NCBI GenBank assembly: GCA_963851215.1
Contig: CAWKOG010000005.1
Location: forward strand, 1-64,000
Source: DATKFM01 sp963851215
GTDB taxonomy: Bacteria > Pseudomonadota > Alphaproteobacteria > Dongiales > Dongiaceae
Reading direction: 5' to 3'
DNA length: 64,000 nucleotides
The translations under genes were made by a program, and so were the position numbers. Below the pieces are notes generated by a model. That model was not told the DNA's origin. It ran no database searches and saw nothing but the letters and a program-made list of their open reading frames with translations. Below, piece after piece: positions 1-8,478 of this stretch; position 1 is the stretch's first letter, and each line of letters opens with the position of its first letter.

Positions 1-364
1 GGCATCGAGTCAGATCGCTGAACACGCCCTGTGCCCGGAGCGGCTTGATAGGAAGGAGCCTGCCGCGATCTCGTGGACGCGCAGCAGACGGCTCGGCGTC
101 TCATGGCCGATGACCGCCACGATCGGCGGCGCCCCGGCCGCCGACAGCGGGGGCAGCGAGCCGAGGTCGGCATCGACGAACAGAATGCCGGCAGCTTTCA
201 GGAGATACTCGGGTCACCCCTCCGACGCGGTCGGGTCGAGCACGGTCGCCACCACCCCGAGCTGGGCGAGCGTCCGCTCCAGCACCGCCCGGTCTCGGGT
301 CCGCGGCGTGCAGGACCAACGCCCCGAGGCCACGAAAATTCTGGATCGCGCCGGGCGGGCTCAT
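1..364 (-). pseudogene. amiR: AmiR-like ANTAR response regulator, partial and frameshifted
   Basis: The reverse strand encodes the N-terminal receiver-like part of an AmiR-type transcription antiterminator. The ATG at 364 overlaps the stop of the upstream amiC-like gene (ATGA), the usual amiC-amiR coupling. Conserved blocks are readable only by changing frame three times: a start block with GALVLHAADP, then LAQLGVVATVLDP, then ILFVDADLG and HETPSRLLRVHEIAAGSFL, and finally a third frame with IKPLRAQGVFSDL, matching the pattern of AmiR. The C-terminal RNA-binding ANTAR domain would lie beyond the left edge. AmiR proteins relieve transcription termination in leader RNAs and are held by AmiC until ligand binds. 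The many frame changes mean a decayed gene or a poor-quality contig end. Confidence 0.6.
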
Positions 365-1521
365 TTGACGACCCTGAGCTGCGGAAGACGGGGCGAGGCT
401 GCCGGCTTCTGCCATTCGCTCCACACCAGATAGGGGTCCGCCACCGGCCCGTCCGCCTCGTAGATGATGTCGAAGCCGCACTCCCGGGTGGAGACCGCGA
501 TCCGCGGCGTCAGATAACAGTGACGGTTGTCGCGGTCGATGTGGACGCGCCCCTGCGGCGCCTGCAGCGCAGCGCCGAGGACCGCCGCCCTGACCGCAAC
601 CATGTCCGTGCGACCGGCGCGCCGCAGCGCACGCGCGAGCAGCTGGACCGCGATATAGGAGGCCTCGACATCGGCGCTGGTCGGGCCAGCGAGCGGGAAC
701 CTGGCGCGGTAGTCCGCGACGAAACGCTGGTTGACGGCACCCGAGACGCTCTCGAAATAGACCGACGAGCTGATGTGGCCGTCGACGCGGCGTGCCGATC
801 TCGACCAGCTCGGGCTCGGCGAGACAGCAGCTGGCGACCGGCACGACCTTCGGCTGGTCGATGTTGCGCGGCCGCGGCCCTGCGGATCAGCCGGAAGAAG
901 GCGTACGGGCTGTCACCGATCAGGGTATTGAACACGAAGCTGGGAGCGCAATCGAGCACCTGCGCGACGATGTCAGCGACGTCGACATCGCTTACCGGCA
1001 AGTAGCGCTCGGCAATCACCTGCCCGCCGGCGTCCTGCACGGCTTCGCGCATGATTTTGTTGTTTTCCCACGCCCATATGTAGTTGGAACCAACAAAATA
1101 CGCAGTCTTGCCGAATTTGAGCAGCAAATAGTCCGCGAGAGGGACGATGTGTTGATTGGGAGCGGCGCCGGTGTAGATAACGTTCTCGCTGCTCTCGAAG
1201 CCTTCATAGTGCGATGGATACCAGAGCAGTCCGTCATATTTCTCGAAGAATGGCAGGACCTCCTTGCGGCTCGAGGAGGTGTAACAGCCGACGACATGGA
1301 CCATCTGCTCGTCGGCGAGCATCGCACGGGCCAGCTCGGCATAGCGATCGTTGCAGCCGCCGGGATCGCGGATCACGGGCTCGAGCACGAAGGGGAAGGC
1401 CGAATCCGCGTTGACCTGCTCGAGCGCGAGTAGGGCGCCATTTTGCATCGCGCGGCCGATCGTCCGGTACGGGCCGGAGGTCGAGAACAGGAGGACCGAT
1501 TCGGACCGTTGCCGAACTCAA
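361..1521 (-). pseudogene. amiC: AmiC/UrtA-type amide-binding regulator, frameshifted
   Basis: This encodes a periplasmic-binding-fold protein of the AmiC/UrtA group, which binds short amides or urea and, in the AmiC case, controls AmiR. Readable blocks in order are VRIG, then in another frame LLFSTSGPYRTIGRAMQNGA, ALLALEQVNAD, YNDRYAELARAML-like segments and FVGSNYIWAWENNKIMREA, then a shift near 850-880, then QRFVADYRARFPLAGPTSAD and LGAALQAPQGRVHIDRDN to the stop at 361. At least two frameshifts are needed, near 1495 and near 860. A TTG at 1521 preceded by GGAG is the best start because it leads straight into VRIG. The spliced length (about 385 residues) is normal for AmiC. No signal peptide is visible, as expected for a cytoplasmic AmiC-type sensor. 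Confidence 0.65.
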
Positions 1522-1534
1522 GCGCTTCTCCCAT

Positions 1535-1576
1535 CCCAAAACAAAACGAGCCCGGTGGCGAATGTGCCACGGGCTC
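1535..1576 (-). terminator. Intrinsic terminator in the amiC leader
   Basis: On the reverse strand a GC-rich hairpin (stem GAGCCC/GGGCTC plus GTGGC/GCCAC with one bulge, 1548-1576) is followed by TTTTGTTTT (about 1539-1547). It stands only about 15-25 bases before the likely TTG start of the amiC-like gene, so it would stop transcription before the coding region unless relieved. Confidence 0.7.
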
Positions 1577-1616
1577 CGTTGCCCGACCACGAATGATCAC
1601 GGCTTGCGACGCAGAG

Positions 1617-1733
1617 GGCTCACGTGGAGAGCCATTCCAGAGCTGCGCTGCTCTCCGGTAGAACTGACCACCGCCGGAAAGACCCGTCAAGCCGTTTCGT
1701 CGCGTTGCTGCCGACTTGGTGAGCAGTCGGCAG
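1617..1733 (-). promoter_or_regulatory. Leader hairpins upstream of the amiC terminator, candidate ANTAR target
   Basis: Three stem-loops precede the terminator on the reverse strand. The one at 1637-1658 has a stem AGAGC/GCTCT closing the six-base loop AGCGCA, with A at position 1 and G at position 4, which is the loop rule known for ANTAR-domain targets. The next, at 1617-1633, pairs GGCTC with GAGCC around a seven-base loop. A third, at 1708-1733, pairs CTGCCGACT with AGTCGGCAG. ANTAR targets are two neighbouring hairpins of which the second competes with a terminator; the second hairpin here does not meet the loop rule exactly, perhaps because of an indel. Confidence 0.5.
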
Positions 1734-1800
1734 ACTTGACTATTGCACCAAGGTCCCCGCACGAGAAAGCGAGCGGATCGGGCCGGAGGAAAGCCTCAGT

Positions 1801-3110
1801 CTAGCGGGGGACGGCTTCGCGTGCTTCGCGCACGCGACGCGCGAGCAGCTTGCACAGCTCGATCGCCATCTCAGGATGCTCCTGGCAAAGCTCCTGAAAC
1901 AGCGTGGCGCGCAGGAACCAGACGCGCGAATCCTCGACCGCGGTTATCCTTGGCCAGGGTATTCGCTCTCCGACCAGGGCGACTTCGCCGAAGCAGGCTG
2001 GTGCGGTGAGCTTCCGGCGCCCTCGGGATAGTCGAGCATCAGCGCGCCCGCCTCCAGGATGAGGAGGTCCTGCCCGCCGGTGCTGTCCGCGATCACCTCT
2101 TCGGCCAGATACAGCCGCAGCTGGACCGATCGGGCCACCTCCACGATCGTCTCGAACGGGACGTAGCGGAACAGCGGGGTCTGCTTGAGCGCGATGATCC
2201 GCTCGAATTCCTGGTCGTCCAGGCCCATCTCTCTGCCTCCTGGGGATTCCGGCCCGCCGGGCCGGCCAGCAGCGCCGCGGCGCGCCGGACCCAGGGCGCC
2301 GCGAGGCCATGGCCTGGTCGAGTACGTGCTCTGGCACATCCGAGCCCGAATCCACCAGTCGCCCGGCGCCGTCCTCGAACAGGAGGCAGCGCAGCAGAGC
2401 GACCGCGCCCGGGATGAGCCGGGACGCCTGCACGGCGGCGATGAGCTCGAAGGCGCTGGCCCGGCTGCGCTGGTCCGCGCTCTGCAGGGCGTCCCGGACC
2501 CGTCGCGCGAGCCGGGCCTCGATCGCAGGCGAGATCGCGGCCATCACGACATCGACGACCCGCGACTGGTGATCGCGCAGGCAAAGCTCGAGGGCCGCCC
2601 AGCGGGCATGTCCGGCTGCGCTGCGATCCAGTCGAGCAGGTGCGCCGAGCGTTCCGCATCCTGCTGGAGCGTTCGGATGTAGGCGGCGAGCAGGCGGCGC
2701 GCGTGGGGTGATCCGATCCGCGCCATGGCCCAGACCGCATTGATGGTGCCCATGGTGACGGCGGAAAGCCGGCGGCGCAGGAGGGCGGTCGCCCAATCGC
2801 CGTGCTCGCAGAGGACTCGGCGGCGCGGCGGCGGACGTGGCGGTCAGGGTCGTCGAGAGCGGCGACCAGCTGAGGCACCGCAGCTGCCCGACGACTGGTG
2901 CGGCCGCAGGACGATCGCCTCCGCGCGCACGGTTGCGGCGCGGCATCGCGTCAGAAGTCGCAGGACCTCGTCATGGCGCCCGCGCGGGCCCGCGGAACCG
3001 TTCAACATGACAAGCGCGCGGCATGCTGCTCCGGCTCCGCTTTGGCAAGGCAGGCGAGGAGCAGCAGGGGAAGTCGGTCCGCTCCGCGCACACGATGGCG
3101 TCCACGACGT
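1801..3110 (-). pseudogene. HEAT-repeat protein with C-terminal cyclic-nucleotide-binding domain, heavily frameshifted
   Basis: Reading across frames on the minus strand gives a helical-repeat protein: LPLLLLACLAKAEPEQHAARL near 3050, LVAALDDPDRHVRRRAAES near 2850, a block beginning MGTINAVWAMARIGSPHARR near 2740, and VVDVVMAAISPAIEARLARR near 2530. These are typical HEAT repeats. A cyclic-nucleotide-binding domain follows: FERIIALKQTPLFRYVPFE near 2190, then FGEVALVGERIPWPR and the end block LCKLLARRVREAREAVPR, stop at 1801. At least four frame changes are needed. HEAT plus cNMP domains occur at the C-terminus of some membrane transporters, but no membrane segment is seen here. The N-terminal limit is uncertain. 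The exact function is unknown. Confidence 0.5.
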
Positions 3111-3129
3111 CGGAGGCGACCCCCCATTT

Positions 3130-4168
3130 CGGGATCAGCGGCACGAGCCACTATCCCCCTCGCCGGTGAACAGCAGCGTCTGCCGGTCGGCATTGCCGTC
3201 GGGAACGCCTCGAAATAGCGGCCGCGGGGATCGTACTGCACCAGCGTCGGCAGCCGCGACTCGCCGAAAAGCTGCCGCGCTCAGCTCCGGGCTCGGCCGC
3301 TGAGGAACCTCCCGGATGGTAGACGACAGAGCGGCGTCGCGTTGCCCAACACGCCCGCATCCGCCGTGCCGTAGAGCGAGGCGGAATTGTAGCAGATGTC
3401 CGTTCAGCCCAGCCGCTCCGCCACCAGGCTGCGCCATTCCTCGGAGAATACCTCGCCGGCCATGACCAGCTTCCACCTTGTACGGCTTCCAGGTCGAACC
3501 CGGCGGCGATGCCGCCATCGATCACGTCCTTGAGGAACGGCGGATAGCCCAAGAGCACCGTCTGGTCGAACTGCGGCGCCATTGCCTTCACCACGCGCCA
3601 GATCTCCTCGCGGTTGTTGCCCGGCGTCGCGAGCGTGATCGGATAGCCCTTCGCCGCCAGTCGCGCGGCAGCAGGAGGTGGTGAACATGCCTCCGACCCA
3701 CGTCCCCAGCGCGAAGCAGACGACCGCCAGCGTGCGCCGCTCATCGGTGGCGAAGCTGTCATGGAACACTTGCTCGAACCGCGCCGCGATCGGCATCTCG
3801 TCGGCCTGGAAGCGCGGCCAGAAGGTGGGCGTGCCGGTGGAGCCGGAGGACACCGCCAGGAAGTCGCAGCTTTCCAGCCGCCCGCCGCGGCAGAGCGCGG
3901 GCAGGGGATGCTTCTGCAGGTAATTGGCCTTGGTGATCAGCGGCAGCCGGTCGAAATCTTGCACCGTGCGGATGCTCTGGGCGGCGATGCCGTTCTCCTT
4001 CAGGAAGGCGCCGTAGGCCGGCACCTGGGAGGCGACGTCGCGGAACAGCTCCAGCGCCGCCTCGGCCGGCGGCCGCGCCGCCGGCGGCTCCAGCAGGTTA
4101 TCCAGCGGCGTATGGATGAAGTGATGCAGCGCCGTCTCCGCACGGCCTGCCTTCCGATGATCGAGCAT
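3130..4168 (-). pseudogene. CapK/PaaK-type (phenylacetate-CoA ligase family) adenylate-forming enzyme, frameshifted
   Basis: The ATG at 4168 opens a 250-residue frame containing the adenylate-forming signature SSGSTGTPTFWPR at about residues 110-122. The frame breaks near 3690; the next frame carries KGYPITLATPGNNREEIW and LLGYPPFLKDVIDGG, and another carries CYNSASLYGTADAG near 3400, followed by YDPRGRYFEAF and LLFTGEGDSG near 3150-3230. This order is that of the phenylacetate-CoA ligase (CapK) family, which activates aromatic or other carboxylic acids with ATP. At least three frameshifts are present and the C-terminal mobile domain is not recognisable, so the gene is broken as written. No neighbouring acyl-carrier or degradation gene suggests a substrate. 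Confidence 0.6.
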
Positions 4169-4318
4169 GAAGCGATTTCCCTTCGGCGCACCGCCGGCGC
4201 GGGCACGCGGCCATGTATGGATACATTAGCTCCCGGCGCTGTCCGGGAGACTATCAGGGAGATCGGCGGCTTTGGATGCGTCTTATATCGCCTCCAGGCG
4301 AAAGAATTGGCAAAAGAA

Positions 4319-4343
4319 AGAGGGCCGGGAAACCCGGCCCTCT
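4319..4343 (-). terminator. Intrinsic terminator
   Basis: A perfect stem (GAGGGCCGGG with CCCGGCCCTC, loop of three bases) is followed on the reverse strand by CTTTCTTTTG. It lies about 95 bases after the stop of the small minus-strand ORF at 4439-4636. Confidence 0.75.
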
Positions 4344-4438
4344 CCCATCTCGGGCGCCTCTTGCGGGGAAAACAGCGGAGACTGACGCCCGAAATCCCGC
4401 TGAGTTGCTTCTCACATCGGGAACCGGGCGCTTTGGCC

Positions 4439-4636
4439 TCAGCTCCAGCCGTTGTCCCGGCGCTCCCTCGTCTCCCACATCAGCCGCTCGATATCGCCGG
4501 CTGTGACGTGATCGACCGACATCACGGCTTGAACCACCGGATCGGCCAGCATTTCCTTCAGGCTGGGCTCGCCGCCAAATCTGCCGCCGCCCCGGTTGCA
4601 ATTCCGTTCGCTGTCGCGTCTTGCCTCAAGTCCCAT
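4439..4636 (-). CDS. Small conserved-looking protein of unknown function (65 aa)
   Basis: This 65-residue ORF is supported by an excellent ribosome site (AAAGGAGGG about nine bases before the ATG at 4636) and by a terminator just downstream. The N-terminal third is Arg/Gly-rich (CNRGGGRFGGEPS); the rest is a compact helical-looking segment, LKEMLADPVVQAVMSVDHV followed by DIERLMWETRER. The DPVVQAVM core resembles short uncharacterised alphaproteobacterial proteins I have seen, but I cannot name a family. It has no membrane segment or metal-binding motif. It is divergent from aspC, 258 bases away. Confidence 0.6.
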   Translation of the reverse strand: MGLEARRDSERNCNRGGGRFGGEPSLKEMLADPVVQAVMSVDHVTAGDIERLMWETRERRDNGWS

Positions 4637-4894
4637 CGGATATGCCCTCCTTTACTAAACGGCGGCGGCACCGGTGACCTTGACCTGCATCAAACGGGCC
4701 GCCGCGGCTGGCTGTTCGACACCCGCCGTTCTTCCTGGGTTAACGATGGCATGTGGCGGCGATGTCACCGAAATGGGGCGATTGCATGGCGGCTGCGGAA
4801 AACCGCGCCCTGCGCTTGCGACAGGTGGTCGCATCGCCTAATTTCCCGCCGCCGCCGACAGCGGCCACAAATTTGCAACCCGGAGATTTCGACC

Positions 4895-6102
4895 ATGGCT
4901 TTCCTTGCCGAACGACTGGACCGCATCAAGCCGTCGCCGACCATTGCGGTGACCATGAAGGCCCGCGAGCTGAAGGCCGCCGGGCGAGACGTGATCGGCC
5001 TCGGCGCCGGCGAGCCGGATTTCGACACGCCGGAGAATATCAAGGAAGCGGCGATCGCGGCGATGCGCCGCGGCGACACGAAGTATACCGACGTCGATGG
5101 CACGCCGGCGCTGAAGAAGGCCATTTGCGCCAAGTTCAAGCGCGAGAACGGGCTGGACTACAAGCCCGAGCAGATCACCGTCGGCACCGGCGGCAAGCAG
5201 GTGCTGTTCAATGCGCTGCTGGCGACGGTGAACCCGGGCGACGAGGTGATCATTCCCGCGCCCTACTGGGTGTCCTATCCCGATATCGTGCAGCTCGCCG
5301 AGGGCACGCCGGTCATCATCCCCTGCGGCCAGAACAACCAGTTCAAGCTGCGCGCCGAGGAGCTGGACGCGGCGATCACGCCGAAGACCAAGTGGCTCAT
5401 CCTCAACAGCCCGTCGAACCCCACCGGCGCCGCGTACTCGCGCGCCGAGCTGAAGGCGCTGACCGACGTGCTGCTGAAGCATCCGCATGTGTGGGTGCTG
5501 ACCGACGACATGTACGAGCATCTGGTCTATGACGGCTTCGAATTTTCCACGCCGGCGCAGGTGGAGCCGAAACTCTACGACCGCACCCTGACCATGAACG
5601 GCGTCAGCAAGGCCTATTGCATGACCGGCTGGCGCATCGGCTATGGCGGCGGGCCGGCGAACTCTGATCAAGGCGATGGCGAAGCTGCAGTCGCAGAGCA
5701 CGACCAACCCCAGCTCGATCAGCCAGGCCGCCGCGGTCGAGGCGCTGAACGGGCCGCAGGATTTTATTCCGGCGCACAACAAGACCTTCCGCGAGCGCCG
5801 CGACATGGTGGTGGAGTATGCTGAACCAGGCGCCGGGGCTGACCTGCCACCGGCCCGAGGGCGCGTTCTATGTCTACCCGTCCTGCTCGGGGACGATCGG
5901 CAAGAAGACGCCCCAGGGCAAGACGATCAAGACCGACGAGGATTTCGTCGCCTATCTGCTGGAGGCCGAAGGCGTGGCCGCCGTGCATGGCGCGGCGTTC
6001 GGCCTGTCGCCGTTCTTCCGCATCTCCTATGCCACGGGAACCGATGTGCTGCGCGACGCCTGCGCGCGCATCCAGCGCGCCTGCAAGGCCCTGAAAGACT
6101 GA
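4895..6102 (+). CDS. aspC: Aspartate aminotransferase (class I), two frameshifts
   Basis: A PLP-dependent fold-type I aminotransferase that exchanges amino groups between aspartate and 2-oxoglutarate. The protein begins MAFLAERLDRIKPSPTIAVT and carries GAGEPDFDTPENI, YTDVDGTPALKKAI, NSPSNPTGAAYSRAEL and the PLP-lysine block GVSKAYCMTGWRIGY, typical of bacterial AatA of about 400 residues. The frame breaks near 5655, between GYGGGP and LIKAMAKLQSQS, and again near 5814, where gagtatg replaces gagatg, before LNQAPGLTCHRPEGAFYVYP. Both breaks are single-base changes inside strongly conserved sequence, which looks like sequencing error rather than decay. The start is the only ATG with the conserved N-terminus. 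It is convergent with the CNNM-type gene, 32 bases apart. Confidence 0.9.
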
Positions 6103-6134
6103 GATGGAGGGGCGATGAGCAGAGCCGCCAGGCC

Positions 6135-7467
6135 CTACGCCGTCGCCTCTTCGCTGCCCTCGGTTTCCTCGTCATCCTCGACGAGGCGGGTGACCAGCAG
6201 CTTGTCGACCCGGCGGCCGTCCATGTCGACGACCTCGAACTCGAAGCCGGCGACCTTGAACTTATCGCCGGCCTTGGGAATGCGGCGCAGTTCGGCCATC
6301 ACCAGCCCGGCCACGGTCTGGTACGTGGCCTCGTCCTCGTCCGGCAGCGGGCCGAGCTTGATGCGATCCTTCAGCTCGTCGATGGCCAGCAGCCCGTCCA
6401 CCAGCCAGGAGCCGTCGTCGCGCTCGGTGACCGACGGCTCATCCTCCTGGTCGGGCGCCTGCAGTTCGCCCACCAGCGCCTCCAGCACATCCTCCAGCGT
6501 GACCAGGCCCTGGAAGTCGCCATACTCGTCGACGATCAGCGCGACCGGCTTGCCGGTTTCGCGGAAAATCTCCAGCGCCTTCAGCGCCGGCGCGGTCTCC
6601 GGGATGTACAGCGCCGGCTTGGTCGCGGCGCGCAGGTCGAACGGCTTGCCGTCCAGGATCGAACCCAGCAAATCCTTGGCCTCGACCACGCCGATGAAAT
6701 TGCGGCGGCCGCCCTCGGCCACCGGGAAGCGGGAATAATGGCTCTCGCTGATCTTGCGCTTGCTCTCTTCGATCGGGTCGCCGAGGTCGAGCCATTCGAC
6801 TTGCGTGCGCGGCGTCATCATGGCGCTGATGCGCCGGTCGCCGAGACGCAGCGCCATGTCGACGATGTTCTTCTCGCCGGGCTGGAAATGTCCGGAACTC
6901 GGTGCCGGTTTGCATCAGCAGCTTGATCTCCTCGTCGGTGACCGACGGCTCGCTGCCATGACGCATGGGAATCAATTTCAGCACCAGCTCGGTGAGCAGA
7001 CTCAGCAGATACACCGCCGGCGCGGCGAGCTTCGACAGCAGCGTCATCGGCCGCGCCAGCACGCGCGAGATCGATTCAGGCCGGCTCAGCGCCAGCCGCT
7101 TCGGCACCAGCTCGCCCAGGATCAGCGACAGCACGGTGATCACCACCACCACCGTGCCGATGCTGATCGGCTCGGCATAGGCGGCGAGCCGCGGATAGTG
7201 CAGCAGCCATTCCGCCACGCCCTCGGAGATCGTAGCGCCGCCGAAGGCGCCGGCCAGCACGCCGATCAGCGTGATGCCGATCTGCACGGTGGAGAGAAAG
7301 CGGCTGGGGCTCTCGGCCAGGGCCAGCGCCGACTTGGCGCCCTTGTCGCCCTGGTCGGCGGCATGCTTCAGCCGCGCGCGGCGCGACGACACCAGCGCCA
7401 TCTCCGCCATCGCGAAGAGGCCGTTCAGCAGAATCAGCAACAGAACAATGATGATTTCGAGCGTCAT
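6135..7467 (-). CDS. CNNM/CorC-HlyC-type membrane protein (hemolysin family), one frameshift
   Basis: The protein starts at ATG 7467 with an N-terminal CNNM membrane domain (MTLEIIIVLLLILLNGLFAM, FLSTVQIGITLIGVLAGAFG, ILGELVPKRLAL), then two CBS domains (MTPRTQVEWLDL, and VALIVDEYGDFQGLVTLEDV) and a C-terminal transporter-associated CorC/HlyC domain ending near residue 440. Family members are linked to magnesium or cobalt export or resistance; the label hemolysin is historical. One base is extra near 6895, at the end of the membrane domain (LLMQTGTE, then HFQPGEKNIVDMA in the next frame); total length is 3n+1, consistent with one insertion. The CBS pair suggests control by adenine nucleotides. 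It stands alone between aspC and exoD. Confidence 0.85.
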
Positions 7468-7536
7468 GGCGGCGAATGCATTGCGCTGCCCCGCTTCGTT
7501 ACCGGCGCGCCGCAGCGGGGACGGCAACGCGAAGAG

Positions 7537-8178
7537 CTACATACCAAGGTATTTGAGGCCGAACTGCAAGGATTCTTGCAAGGTCACCCAGGTCACCCCG
7601 ACCAGGAATCCGCCGGACGCCAGGGCCAACACAAAACCGGCGAGCGCGAACAGCCCGTCACGCTCGATCAGCGCCAGCGCCAGAACCACCAGCGGCACGG
7701 CCACCATCACATTGCCAAAGGGCCAGGGCAACGGCAACAGCAGCGTCAGCAGCAGGCAGACCAGCCCGATCATCCGTTCCGCGGGCGCGCTGGCGAGCAG
7801 CAGATAGCGCGGTTTCAGCACTTTCTCCGCGCGCAGCAGATGGGGCAGGAGCTGCTCGACCACCCGCTTGAAATCGGCCTTTGCGGCCGATCGGCGCAGG
7901 ATCGCCTTCGGCAGCCAGGGTTTTTCCATGCCGAGCATGAGCTGGCCCGCCAGCAGGGCCAGCGGAATCACGGCGATCGTCGAAATAATGGGAATCAGCG
8001 CCGGCAGGGTGAAAACCAGCAGCATCAGGCCGAAACCGCGGTCGCCCAGCGCCGCCTCGATATCGCCGAGGGAAATCCGCTCCGCAGGCCAGTTCCGCGC
8101 GAGATCCTCGAGAATCTCCGAGGCACGGCGCCGCCGGCCGTTGCTGTCGAAGGTGGCAATGCGGGCGGTTTCTAGCAT
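7537..8178 (-). CDS. exoD: ExoD family inner-membrane protein
   Basis: A 213-residue protein with a short cytoplasmic N-terminus (ASEILEDLARNWPAERISLG, a typical ExoD opening) followed by four or more hydrophobic segments: GFGLMLLVFTLPALIPI, ISTIAVIPLALLAGQLMLGM, MIGLVCLLLTLLLPLPWPFG, VMVAVPLVVLALALI and GFVLALASGGFLVG. The signature GDRGFGLMLLVFTLPALIP is standard for the family. ExoD of rhizobia affects exopolysaccharide production and alkaline tolerance; the mechanism is not known. The start ATG at 8178 gives the normal family length; the much longer upstream-extended frame has no conserved sequence. Confidence 0.9.
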   Translation of the reverse strand: MLETARIATFDSNGRRRRASEILEDLARNWPAERISLGDIEAALGDRGFGLMLLVFTLPALIPIISTIAVIPLALLAGQLMLGMEKPWLPKAILRRSAAKADFKRVVEQLLPHLLRAEKVLKPRYLLLASAPAERMIGLVCLLLTLLLPLPWPFGNVMVAVPLVVLALALIERDGLFALAGFVLALASGGFLVGVTWVTLQESLQFGLKYLGM

Positions 8179-8478
8179 TCTACCGGGAATATATGGCCTC
8201 GGGACGCCGTGTTGGCGTGAGGCCTTAAATTGGGGACGTATGGGCCGCTGCCAAGGTGCCGCGAAGTCCGATTCACATTTTTGTTGCAAGGGTGTACCCG
8301 GCCCGGAAATCATAGCCCAATTGCCTGACGGTCTGATGGTCGTATCTCGGTCTTGGACGCCCATCGCACAGGCCGCCGGACAAGATCCTCGTTGGCGTAC
8401 GATAGATCTGGTTCGAAACAGCACAAAAGCGGCTCGCCTGGTCAAGATGATGCCGTCAACATTTGGGAGGACATGAAC
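8179..8478. other. Non-coding gap between divergent exoD and the EF-G paralogue
   Basis: About 300 bases hold the divergent upstream regions of both genes. I see no tRNA, hairpin-plus-T-run or repeated element. The purine-rich GGGAGG at 8465-8470 is the ribosome site of the EF-G-like gene. Confidence 0.6.
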
